Positions 1 through 5,719 of a stretch of DNA of 5,719 bases are shown here, in pieces. The notes beneath the pieces are model-generated. The model was not told the DNA's origin and did no database searches. It saw only the letters and a program-made list of their open reading frames with translations. Every line of letters begins with the position of its first letter. Positions within the stretch are counted from its first letter, which is position 1. The DNA comes from Candidatus Heimdallarchaeota archaeon (GTDB taxonomy: Archaea > Asgardarchaeota > Heimdallarchaeia > Heimdallarchaeales > Kariarchaeaceae): positions 1-5,719 of the forward strand of contig JAAFKL010000124.1 of NCBI GenBank assembly GCA_021399405.1, given 5' to 3'. Both the position numbers and the translations under genes were made by a program.

Positions 1-1863
1 AAAGATGACATAAACACTATAATTACCACTCATGAGACACAGGATAAACTCATAAAATCATGGGCTTCTGGAATTGAAGTCTTATTTGATGTTTTATATG
101 ATCAAAAAGAATTCAATAAGTTTGATGATTTATTGGATGGTTTGTATTCCAATCTGAAAACAGGTCTATTGAGATTAAAACAGACTGATGGCAGTGAAAT
201 TCTCAATATTCTTGCTGCACAGGCCATAACAAATGACATCACCTCAAATTACAGACCAGATTATTACGGTAAGATTAATGGTATTTTTGGTGTATTCAAG
301 CTAATACCCCAGAAAATTATTGATAGTATCGTCATTAGTACTGATCGAATATTAATCGGGTATAACCAGTTGATGGCTAATATTAGTCATTACATGGTGA
401 ATAGGGATGCTAATATAAGAACTGAAATCACCAATCAAATCGGATTTCTCCCCACGTACGGGCAGCAATTGAGTGGTGCAGTCGAACCAATTAGTTTTAT
501 CAACAATGATACTTATGACCTTTTTGATGTCTATAAGGATGAAATTTTTGCTACTACGGGTGGGATTTCCTCTGAAGTAAAACTTGTTATGAATAGATTG
601 CCAGCTGATGAGACTTTGGAGGATCTATCTGGTACCCAATTAGATGAGATTAGAGCTTCATATTCGATAATTAATGAGGAACTCCAAAAAATGGCCAGTG
701 TTCAGATTTTAATACACGAGCTTGCAAATAAGTTAAATGATGACATGAAATTAAATGTTATTCAAGCATCTGAAGCAGTTTTAATACTAAAAACTGAACT
801 CACAAAATTGAAGGAATGGGCAAAAGTTGGTCAAGCACTGGTGTTGGACAGGTTTACCCAGACCACTGTGAGCCAAATAATTACTCTTGTAATTATCGCA
901 ATTATCGGATTTTTCTCATTGGTAGCAGTGAATCTAGTCATATCCCGTGATATAATCACCCCTATCGGTGTTATCGCATTATGGTCCGATTACATTGCAG
1001 AGGGAGATTTGACAAAAACTAGACATACAAGGAAGAGGGATGATGAGGTAGGAGTACTCGAAACGAACTTCAAGCATATGAATAGTAACTTGAGGTTTCT
1101 TATCAAGGATATCCATGATACCAATGAACTTATTGCCTTTACTTCAGAGGAGTTATCCTCAAACACCGAGGAAATAAATGCCACTGCAGAAGAAGTCTCT
1201 GCCATTGCCCAAAGTATGGCAACTGGATCAACCCAACAGGCTGAAATCATAACAACTATTGTAGAGGAACTCCAGGACGTGAATGATGTTGTGGACAGTG
1301 TCATCTCTCAGATTACACACAACCTGTCCATTGTGAAGGATTTATCAGAACAGACTAATGTTCTTGCCTTAAACACCGCGATCGAAGCTGCCAATGCGGG
1401 TGAGTTTGGTAGAGGATTTACAGTCATAGCTGAAAATATCCGAACTATGTCCGATCAGTCATCTAGAACTGCAAAGCTGATAACCAAGGATTCTAAAGCA
1501 ATTCTTAGTCAACTCCAGACAACATTTGGTATCATCACCGAGAAAATTGAAAATGTGGCAGCAGTATCAGAAGAGACTGCGGCTTCGGCACAAGAGGTGG
1601 CAGCCAGCGCCGAGGAGATGACAGCAACCATGGAGAGTATTGCAGCAAAGAGTACCATGCTTAACGACCAGTCAGTTGCATCTATGACTTCAGTAAATAG
1701 ATTTGTTCTGACCGAAGAAGATCTCATCCAACGTGAAGGAGAAATAAAACTGAGAAAACACAAAGAAATAGTTGTTGATGAAGAGGTTTTGGGGAGCAAT
1801 AAAAAAGAAGAAGAGCAACTATTTAGTGATAAACCAGATGAAAAAGAAGAACCCACAGCATAG
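1..1863 (+). CDS. Methyl-accepting chemotaxis protein (transmembrane chemoreceptor), 5'-truncated by window edge
   Basis: The frame is open from base 1 (620 residues visible), so the true start and first membrane helix lie upstream; the TTG at 133 is not a credible start because the frame continues through it. Residues 1 to about 288 are a helix-rich region, presumably the extracellular sensor; I recognise no Cache or other named sensor domain. A hydrophobic helix at about 293-314 is followed by a HAMP domain (about 315-367) with P321, the GDL triplet at 335-337 and DEVG at 348-351. The signalling hairpin follows; its tip is QTNVLALN (451-458), then IEAANAGE and GRGF (to 473), which contacts CheA and CheW in the family. 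Acidic pairs E524/E525, Q531/E532 and E538/E539 resemble adaptation (methylation) sites. The arms are roughly 100 residues each, shorter than in E. coli receptors. The tail (about 560-620) is charged, probably disordered, and lacks a CheR-binding NWETF-like end. Family assignment is secure; the ligand is unknown. Confidence 0.95.
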   Translation, partial: KDDINTIITTHETQDKLIKSWASGIEVLFDVLYDQKEFNKFDDLLDGLYSNLKTGLLRLKQTDGSEILNILAAQAITNDITSNYRPDYYGKINGIFGVFKLIPQKIIDSIVISTDRILIGYNQLMANISHYMVNRDANIRTEITNQIGFLPTYGQQLSGAVEPISFINNDTYDLFDVYKDEIFATTGGISSEVKLVMNRLPADETLEDLSGTQLDEIRASYSIINEELQKMASVQILIHELANKLNDDMKLNVIQASEAVLILKTELTKLKEWAKVGQALVLDRFTQTTVSQIITLVIIAIIGFFSLVAVNLVISRDIITPIGVIALWSDYIAEGDLTKTRHTRKRDDEVGVLETNFKHMNSNLRFLIKDIHDTNELIAFTSEELSSNTEEINATAEEVSAIAQSMATGSTQQAEIITTIVEELQDVNDVVDSVISQITHNLSIVKDLSEQTNVLALNTAIEAANAGEFGRGFTVIAENIRTMSDQSSRTAKLITKDSKAILSQLQTTFGIITEKIENVAAVSEETAASAQEVAASAEEMTATMESIAAKSTMLNDQSVASMTSVNRFVLTEEDLIQREGEIKLRKHKEIVVDEEVLGSNKKEEEQLFSDKPDEKEEPTA

Positions 1864-1874
1864 GACTAGTCCTA
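1861..1874. repeat. Perfect 14-bp palindrome formed by two convergent stop codons
   Basis: TAGGACTAGTCCTA reads the same on both strands. Its outer triplets are the TAG stop of the chemoreceptor gene (1861-1863, plus) and the TAG stop of the archease gene (1872-1874, minus). On each strand the stop is followed by GAC and a second in-frame TAG, so both genes end in TAG-GAC-TAG. The alternative pairing TCCTAG (1870-1875) with CTAGGA (1883-1888) could form a small hairpin with a 7-nt loop. Whether it has a role in transcript ends is not shown. Confidence 0.75.
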
Positions 1875-2297
1875 GATATCTACTAGGATATATGCTTCCC
1901 ATCCATTACTAACTTCCCTAAGATAAAAATCATGCATAGTTATGGCTTTTACTTCATTTCCCCTGATGTGCTTTTCCTCATTGAATTCACATCCAATAAA
2001 TTTTCCCTTGGCTGTTAATGATACTCCCTCGATAAATTCTATAACCAAAGACTTCCCAAAAAAATACTCAGCATCTCTGAAATACAAAATTTCGGATAGT
2101 ACATTATACAACAATCTCTCATATGTCTGTGCACTGAGTTCAAAACCCATCTCTATCTCGCTATCTAGCAAATTGATATCTGTCTGGAGACCGAAGACAG
2201 CAGTACAAGCCTCAATAAATATCTGCTTTAGGCTTTCTCCCCTCACTTTGAACGCAATATCTGCTATCGCCTCATCTTCGAGAAATTCTACTGGCAT
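1872..2297 (-). CDS. Archease, RtcB RNA-ligase activating protein
   Basis: The 141-residue product has the normal length and overall pattern of archease (PF01951). Archease promotes guanylylation and multiple turnover of the RNA ligase RtcB, which joins tRNA exons and other 2',3'-cyclic-phosphate ends. Visible hallmarks: N-terminal EFLEDEAIADIAF with D13, a central leucine-rich helix (YERLLYNVLSEILYFRD, 59-75), the EVKAIT strand (115-120) and a C-terminus ending in VDI with D140. D13 and D140 correspond, as I recall the family, to the acidic residues that bind a metal ion near the RtcB active site. The usual HTAD motif appears here as AIAD, so the histidine is absent and the loop is about two residues longer; I believe other archeases share this variant. 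The ATG at 2297 is the only start: no other ATG, GTG or TTG lies between it and the in-frame stop 42 bp upstream. No rtcB gene is in the window. Confidence 0.92.
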   Translation of the reverse strand: MPVEFLEDEAIADIAFKVRGESLKQIFIEACTAVFGLQTDINLLDSEIEMGFELSAQTYERLLYNVLSEILYFRDAEYFFGKSLVIEFIEGVSLTAKGKFIGCEFNEEKHIRGNEVKAITMHDFYLREVSNGWEAYILVDI

Positions 2298-2326
2298 TAA
2301 ATTGATATTAACTAGCTTGTATTTGA

Positions 2327-2334
2327 ATTTTATA
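2327..2334 (-). promoter_or_regulatory. Possible TATA box for a private archease promoter
   Basis: Read on the minus strand, TATAAAAT ends 29 bases before the archease ATG, inside the 42-bp gap after aspS. A TATA element at this distance in archaea typically gives a transcript starting at or just before the start codon, which would fit the lack of any Shine-Dalgarno motif ahead of archease. In such AT-rich DNA a chance match is quite possible, and simple co-transcription from aspS is the alternative. Confidence 0.35.
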
Positions 2335-2339
2335 TTATC

Positions 2340-3686
2340 TCATGGGAATAATCTATCTATATCTCGGGGTAGAAAAGTTGCCTCTCTTACATTAGATAGG
2401 CCAAGTAATAACATTATCACCCTAGTTGGACTTAAACCAAACCCTCCATGGGGTGGGGCACCATATTTGAAGAAATCCATATAAAATTCAAAATCTGCTG
2501 GATCCTGTCCTTTATCGATTATATTTTGCCTAAGAACATCAACCCTGTGTTCTCTTTGAGCTCCTGTAGTTATCTCTATACCATTAAATAATAAATCATA
2601 ACTAAGCGTAACAGGACTTCCATCAGCTGGTCGCATATGGTAAAATGGTCGAATTTCTTGTGAGAAATCTGTTAAGAATAGGAATTGATGGCCATTTTCT
2701 TCCAAGACATACTCACCAATGGCTTTTTCGCCTGCTGAACCTAGATCATGGGCTTCTTCCAACACTGCACCTCTCTTTTTAACAATTTCAATTGCTTCAG
2801 GCATAGGTATCCTCGGAAAAGGAAGTGCTGGTACAATAATCTCACGATCAAATAATTCTAATGTGGTCTCATTCCATTTCTCTCTCATTTTTTTGAATAC
2901 ATTGTGGAACCAACTCTCTTCGAAGTTCATGACATCCTCAACATCAGTGATGTAACCCATTTCTATATCAAGTGATGTAAATTCGGTATCATGTCTGCTG
3001 GTATGACTGGGATTGGAACGGAATACTGGTCCAATCTCAAACACCTTCTCAAATCCAGCACATATAGCCATCTGCTTGTAGAATTGAGGGGATTGTGCAA
3101 GATACGCTGTTTTGTCAAAGTATTTTACCTCAAAAACTTCAGCACCATCTTCTGTGGCAGCTCCTACAAATTTGGGTGAGAATATCTCCATGAACCCTTG
3201 TTCTAGGAAATATTGACGGGAGAAATTGGCAAAATCAGAAAGAAGTTGGAATATTACCAGATTTGGTCGTCTTCTGAGATCCAAAAATCTGTTGTCGAGA
3301 CGAGTGTCTAAATTGGAAGATGATTTATCGGTTACTTCAACCGGAAAAGCTGTATCCTTGGGCGGTGCTGTCATCTGTACAATTTCTTTACCCATGATTT
3401 CAACTCCTCTCTTTGTGAGGTCCGTCTTCTGAACAGCTCCGAGTATTGTTACAAATGAGTGGGTCGTCATCTCTTCAATCCTTGTCAACATCTCATCCCC
3501 AGCTACATTCATTTTGAATGTGATTTGGACATCACCGCTCCTGTCAGATAAAACAAGGAATTTCAATTTTTTTCCTTTGTTTCTGATGTTTGTTAAAAAT
3601 CCAGCAACACATACTTCTTCACCATCTTTTTCAGGGGTGACAAAAGATGTAGCTTTTCTAAGTTCTAACATTTCTTTGTAATCCAT
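2340..3686 (-). CDS. aspS: Aspartyl-tRNA synthetase, archaeal/eukaryotic type
   Basis: This 448-residue class II synthetase activates aspartate with ATP and loads it onto tRNA. The N-terminal OB-fold anticodon-binding domain spans about 20-105 (VAGFLTNIR at 27-35, LSDRSGDVQITF at 46-57). The linker LDTRLDNRFLDLRR (126-139) leads into the catalytic core: motif 1 around 164-173 (GFMEIFSPKF), the flipping loop ATEDGAEVF (177-185), AQSPQFYKQM (197-206), motif 2 (FRSNPSHTSRHDTEF, 222-236), the GAQREHR segment and motif 3 (HGGFGLSPTR, 413-422, followed by REATFLPRD). The bacterial insertion domain is absent, as in archaea. In motif 3 the residue before the essential arginine R422 is Thr421, where Glu or Asp is usual. 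Whether it also charges tRNA-Asn cannot be decided from sequence. The ATG at 3686 is supported by an in-frame TGA three codons upstream (3695-3693) and by fit to the family N-terminus. It is the first gene of a likely aspS-archease unit. Confidence 0.97.
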   Translation of the reverse strand: MDYKEMLELRKATSFVTPEKDGEEVCVAGFLTNIRNKGKKLKFLVLSDRSGDVQITFKMNVAGDEMLTRIEEMTTHSFVTILGAVQKTDLTKRGVEIMGKEIVQMTAPPKDTAFPVEVTDKSSSNLDTRLDNRFLDLRRRPNLVIFQLLSDFANFSRQYFLEQGFMEIFSPKFVGAATEDGAEVFEVKYFDKTAYLAQSPQFYKQMAICAGFEKVFEIGPVFRSNPSHTSRHDTEFTSLDIEMGYITDVEDVMNFEESWFHNVFKKMREKWNETTLELFDREIIVPALPFPRIPMPEAIEIVKKRGAVLEEAHDLGSAGEKAIGEYVLEENGHQFLFLTDFSQEIRPFYHMRPADGSPVTLSYDLLFNGIEITTGAQREHRVDVLRQNIIDKGQDPADFEFYMDFFKYGAPPHGGFGLSPTRVIMLLLGLSNVREATFLPRDIDRLFP

Positions 3687-3732
3687 ATGTTCTCACGTCA
3701 ACTATTCTATAATTCAGATGAAACTTCGCCCG

Positions 3733-3745
3733 TTATTATATATTA
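3733..3745 (-). promoter_or_regulatory. Probable TATA element of the aspS promoter
   Basis: On the minus strand the stretch TAATATATAATAA lies 46-58 bases ahead of the aspS ATG. Archaeal transcription usually begins about 22-27 bases downstream of the TATA element, which would give a leader of roughly 20-25 bases. The leader has only a weak GTGA match to a Shine-Dalgarno motif, a few bases before the start. It is the best TATA candidate in the region; a weaker TTATA lies closer to the gene, around 3706-3715. Confidence 0.6.
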
Positions 3746-3767
3746 CGAAATGAATTGTTTCATTTCG
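3746..3767. promoter_or_regulatory. Perfect inverted repeat (9-bp arms, 4-bp spacer) abutting the aspS TATA element, candidate operator
   Basis: CGAAATGAA (3746-3754) and TTCATTTCG (3759-3767) are exact reverse complements separated by TTGT. The repeat begins at the base next to the presumed TATA element and occupies the position of the TFB recognition element and just upstream. A dimeric transcription factor bound here could either block or assist TFB/TBP at aspS. It would lie upstream of, not within, the aspS transcript, so a role as an RNA hairpin for that gene is unlikely. No regulator is identifiable in the window. Confidence 0.6.
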
Positions 3768-3772
3768 AGTTG

Positions 3773-3791
3773 CCTTGTTTGCATTACAAGG
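3773..3791. repeat. Second short inverted repeat in the divergent intergenic region
   Basis: CCTTGT (3773-3778) pairs with ACAAGG (3786-3791) across the 7-base spacer TTGCATT. It starts 5 bp beyond the stronger inverted repeat and differs from it in sequence. It could be part of the same control region, but arms of 6 bp are near what chance allows. The overlapping 8-bp palindrome AGGATCCT (3789-3796) adds little. Confidence 0.3.
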
Positions 3792-3841
3792 ATCCTCTAT
3801 TTTCATCATTTAGGAAAAGTTTTATGTATATCTAGATTATA

Positions 3842-3851
3842 TTTTTAAAAG
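3842..3851 (+). promoter_or_regulatory. Possible TATA element of the MFS transporter promoter
   Basis: TTTTTAAAAG lies 64-74 bases before the transporter ATG. Initiation about 24 bases downstream would leave a leader of some 40 bases, long enough to carry the Shine-Dalgarno motif seen ahead of the gene. Other AT-rich candidates exist nearby (TTATATT at 3837-3843 and ATTAAATATT near 3877-3886), so the exact element is uncertain. Confidence 0.4.
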
Positions 3852-3853
3852 AA

Positions 3854-3883
3854 ATATGGATATTAAATCATATGGAATTAAAT
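3854..3883 (+). repeat. Imperfect tandem repeat, 16-bp period, near the expected transporter transcription start
   Basis: ATATGGATATTAAAT (3854-3868) recurs as ATATGGAATTAAAT (3870-3883), identical apart from one missing T. Copies begin 16 bp apart, between the presumed TATA element and the Shine-Dalgarno site, a position where a bound repressor would block transcription or initiation. The low sequence complexity means it could also be a chance duplication. Confidence 0.45.
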
Positions 3884-3900
3884 ATTGAACATCACAGGAT

Positions 3901-3905
3901 AGGAG
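3901..3905 (+). promoter_or_regulatory. Shine-Dalgarno site of the MFS transporter
   Basis: AGGAG sits 10 bases before the ATG at 3916 and is the only clear Shine-Dalgarno match ahead of any gene start in the window. Together with an in-frame TAA at 3910-3912 it fixes the start codon. It implies that this gene is translated from a leadered mRNA, unlike what is expected for archease. Confidence 0.7.
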
Positions 3906-3915
3906 AACCTAACTT

Positions 3916-5067
3916 ATGGATCCTCTAAAAAAGAATACCTGGATATTCTACTATACCAAGATAGGATGGGTTGCATTATTCCTCACCACAGTCGTCCTGA
4001 CCTGGCAAAAATATGGGTTGAGTTTTTCTGAGATTTTATTTTTGCAAGGATTATTTGGATTATTCCTCTTGATTTTTGAATTCCCATCTGGTGTGATTGC
4101 AGATCTCACAGATAGAAAAAATATTGTTAGTGCGGGATTTCTTTTTCTTGCTATTGGATCATTGATATATTCAATTGCTGATAGTTACATTTTGTTTGTA
4201 GTCTCAGAAGCTGTTCTTGCTATGGGATTAGCATCTATTTCTGGATCTGAAACTGCAAATTTGTGGGATACATATCTTGAATTTGACACTGAAGACAATG
4301 CAAAATCTGTCGTTGCTAAGAGTAGATCTATTCAGATATTTACTTCTGCAATACTTCTTGGCACTGGAAGTTTATTAGGTCTCATTTCCCTGAAATTACC
4401 TTTTATGATCACTGCTCTAGGTTATTTGGTGGGTGCGATTTTGTGGTACAAAGCATACGAACCCAAACGATCTAAGTTAGAAAAGCCATCGGTTGTCATG
4501 CGTGATTCAATTTCATTATTAAAAAATCCAAAATATCTTGAAGCCATTGCAGGAATATTATTTATTGGCATTACCTTGAGAATTTTATTTTGGGCGTACA
4601 TCCCCCAGATGCAGATTGTTGGTATTAAAGAGAACTATTTTGGGATCATCATATCAAGTGGTGCACTGATAGCCGGTATTGTCTCATGGAGACTAGCAAA
4701 AACACCTAATTATGGATGGAAGGTTCCTATTTCCTCATATTTATCGATTTTCTTTGGTGCATTGATCTTTATATTACCAATCACAATCTCATTATTCGTG
4801 ATCGCCCTAATTCTACACCAATTTTCTCGTGGTGTCTTGCAAGTTCATATTGCAATTACTGTAAATGAAGTAGCAACTTCTGAAATCAGAGCATCTGCAG
4901 CATCCCTTAATGCAAGTATTGGTTCTGGGGTATACCTCCTTGTTACCCTATTCATGAATTTACTAGATAAATCCTTACAAGCCTCTCTTGAATCAAATTT
5001 CATATTCTTCTGTGTTATCCTACTCCTTATTTCAATATTGAAAATTTATTCCTATAAATCAGAATAA
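3916..5067 (+). CDS. Major facilitator superfamily transporter (drug/solute exporter-like)
   Basis: The 383-residue protein is almost entirely hydrophobic segments joined by short loops, consistent with the 12-helix MFS fold in the cytoplasmic membrane. After the second helix lies FEFPSGVIADLTDRKN (about 54-69), a good MFS motif A with G59, D63, R67 and K68, located in the loop between helices 2 and 3. SGSETANLWD (109-118), in the next helix pair, matches a signature I associate with a branch of DHA-like MFS proteins (SGxxxALLYD). A charged central loop (about 184-195, EPKRSKLEKP) separates the halves; the equivalent motif A in the second half is degenerate. MFS carriers of this type move small molecules by proton coupling; the substrate cannot be read from sequence. 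The ATG is fixed by an in-frame TAA two codons upstream and AGGAG at 3901. The gene ends in tandem TAA TAA. It is transcribed divergently from aspS and co-directionally with the next transporter. Confidence 0.9.
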   Translation: MDPLKKNTWIFYYTKIGWVALFLTTVVLTWQKYGLSFSEILFLQGLFGLFLLIFEFPSGVIADLTDRKNIVSAGFLFLAIGSLIYSIADSYILFVVSEAVLAMGLASISGSETANLWDTYLEFDTEDNAKSVVAKSRSIQIFTSAILLGTGSLLGLISLKLPFMITALGYLVGAILWYKAYEPKRSKLEKPSVVMRDSISLLKNPKYLEAIAGILFIGITLRILFWAYIPQMQIVGIKENYFGIIISSGALIAGIVSWRLAKTPNYGWKVPISSYLSIFFGALIFILPITISLFVIALILHQFSRGVLQVHIAITVNEVATSEIRASAASLNASIGSGVYLLVTLFMNLLDKSLQASLESNFIFFCVILLLISILKIYSYKSE

Positions 5068-5080
5068 TAAGAAAGCAGTG

Positions 5081-5106
5081 AAAAATTTTTAAGTTAAATT
5101 AATATT
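5081..5106 (+). promoter_or_regulatory. AT-rich gap between transporters: possible terminator T-tract and TATA element
   Basis: The 64-bp gap contains AAAAATTTTT (5081-5090) continuing as AAG, then TTAATATT at 5099-5106. The T-run at 5086-5090 could end the MFS transcript, since archaeal termination often needs only a short U-tract. TTTTTAAG at 5086-5093 resembles the element proposed for the MFS gene, and TTAATATT lies 25 bases before the next ATG, a spacing typical of leaderless transcripts. No strong Shine-Dalgarno motif precedes 5132. The tract may therefore separate two units, but read-through is equally possible. Confidence 0.3.
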
Positions 5107-5131
5107 CTTTACTATCCGAGAATTGAGAATA

Positions 5132-5719
5132 ATGGATGAACACAACAAAGCTGCAGTAAAAGCATTACTAGTAACTTTCCTCTGGTCATCATCATGGGTA
5201 TTGATCAAATTTGGATTGAAGGATATTCCTCCCCTATATTTTGCATCACTCCGTTATTTGATCGCAGGATTCTTGTTGTTAGGATTTTCATTGTTACATC
5301 CATCTACCAGATCAAATTATAATCAATTGACGAAGAAATGGTTGATCAATCTCCTATTTTACGGGATAGTTTTCATCAGTTTTACCCAGGGTTTACAATT
5401 TGTTTCTCTGAAAATATTTCCTGCCATAACACTAAGTTTCGTCTTAAATTTCACTACTATCATAGTTATCCTATTTTCTATCCCAATCCTTAGGGAAACT
5501 CCAAACAAGAATCAGGTGATTTTAATTGTTTTGGCAATGCTCGCTGGTGTTCTATTTTTCTACCCATTTGATTTTAGTGATTACCCAACATCTGGATATC
5601 TATTGCTTGTCCTCATACTCCTATCAAATGCACTATCCTCAATTATCGGAAGGAAAATAAACAAACTGGGTACAATTAATCCTGTTGTTATTACATCGAT
5701 CAGCATGTGTTTTGGTGCA
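5132..5719 (+). CDS. EamA/DMT-superfamily transporter, 3'-truncated by window edge
   Basis: The frame from the ATG at 5132 stays open for 196 codons to the last base. The N-terminus (FLWSSSWVLIKFGLKDIPP, from residue 17, then LYFASLRYLIAGFLLL) is the classic beginning of an EamA domain (PF00892): a first helix with W and S residues, then a PP turn and the ALR-like second helix. Helices around 73-90 (FYGIVFISFTQGLQFVSL), 95-116 and 126-145 complete the first repeat; the second begins near 154 (SGYLLLVLILLSNALSSIIG) and is cut off. Complete members have about 300 residues and 10 helices, so roughly a third is missing. Members export amino acids, metabolites or drugs, or carry nucleotide sugars; this one's substrate is unknown. 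An upstream TTG at 5123 is possible, but the ATG fits the family start better. It lies 64 bp after the MFS gene on the same strand. Confidence 0.9.
   Translation, partial: MDEHNKAAVKALLVTFLWSSSWVLIKFGLKDIPPLYFASLRYLIAGFLLLGFSLLHPSTRSNYNQLTKKWLINLLFYGIVFISFTQGLQFVSLKIFPAITLSFVLNFTTIIVILFSIPILRETPNKNQVILIVLAMLAGVLFFYPFDFSDYPTSGYLLLVLILLSNALSSIIGRKINKLGTINPVVITSISMCFGA

Noticed and set aside
133..135. TTG at 133 as the start of the chemoreceptor
   Set aside because: The same frame is open without a stop back to base 1, and a chemoreceptor of this type needs a first membrane helix that is not present downstream of 133.
990..1856. Minus-strand open frames of 104 and 115 codons (990-1304 and 1509-1856) inside the chemoreceptor gene
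   Set aside because: They are serine-rich antisense translations of the repetitive Glu/Ala/Thr coiled-coil region, with no family resemblance; the sense frame is unmistakably a chemoreceptor.
1942..2484. Plus-strand open frame of 180 codons
   Set aside because: It lies antisense to archease and the 3' end of aspS, both clearly recognisable proteins, and its translation is low-complexity with no domain.
2719..3432. Plus-strand open frames at 2719-2955, 2991-3179 and 3226-3432
   Set aside because: All are antisense to the conserved catalytic and anticodon-binding regions of AspRS; none shows a recognisable protein or its own initiation signals.
3687..3915. A small RNA, riboswitch or small protein gene in the divergent intergenic region
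   Set aside because: I found no credible small open frame or extended hairpin beyond the two short inverted repeats; the content is explained by two promoters and their control sites.
1..5719. Mobile element, CRISPR array or defence island
   Set aside because: There are no transposase or integrase features, no regularly spaced repeats and no defence-type domains; the genes are receptor, RNA metabolism and transport functions.

Overview
The window looks like a piece of an AT-rich archaeal chromosome. Three signs support this: an aspartyl-tRNA synthetase of the short archaeal/eukaryotic type (448 residues, without the large insertion domain of bacterial AspRS), an archease gene directly downstream of it, and TATA-box-like AT elements at archaeal distances from the start codons instead of bacterial -35/-10 boxes. 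I cannot fix the lineage from sequence alone. A mesophilic, gene-exchanging archaeon such as an Asgard or a Thermoplasmata-like lineage would fit, but that is only an impression.

Layout from left to right. (1) Bases 1-1863, plus strand: the 3' part of a membrane chemoreceptor (methyl-accepting chemotaxis protein), cut by the left edge; ligand-binding region, one membrane helix, HAMP and signalling hairpin are visible. (2) Its TAG stop faces the TAG stop of a minus-strand archease gene (1872-2297); the two stops and their 8-bp spacer form a perfect 14-bp palindrome. (3) Upstream of archease on the same strand, 42 bp away and in the same frame, is aspS (2340-3686). (4) A 229-bp divergent intergenic region (3687-3915) holds the aspS promoter, two inverted repeats, a likely promoter for the next gene, a 16-bp-period direct repeat and a Shine-Dalgarno site. 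(5) A plus-strand major facilitator superfamily transporter (3916-5067). (6) After a 64-bp gap, the first 196 residues of an EamA/DMT-family transporter (5132-5719), cut by the right edge.

Functionally these are separate units. aspS and archease form a small RNA-metabolism cluster (aspartyl-tRNA formation; cofactor of the RtcB RNA ligase used in tRNA splicing), possibly co-transcribed but perhaps also with a private promoter for archease. The chemoreceptor has no che genes beside it here. The two transporters are tandem and co-directional and look like ordinary solute or drug exporters. I see no CRISPR array, insertion sequence, tRNA, rRNA or defence cassette. The points most worth a second look are the inverted repeat abutting the aspS TATA element, the mixed tRNA-discrimination signature and altered motif 3 of the AspRS, and the symmetrical double-stop junction.
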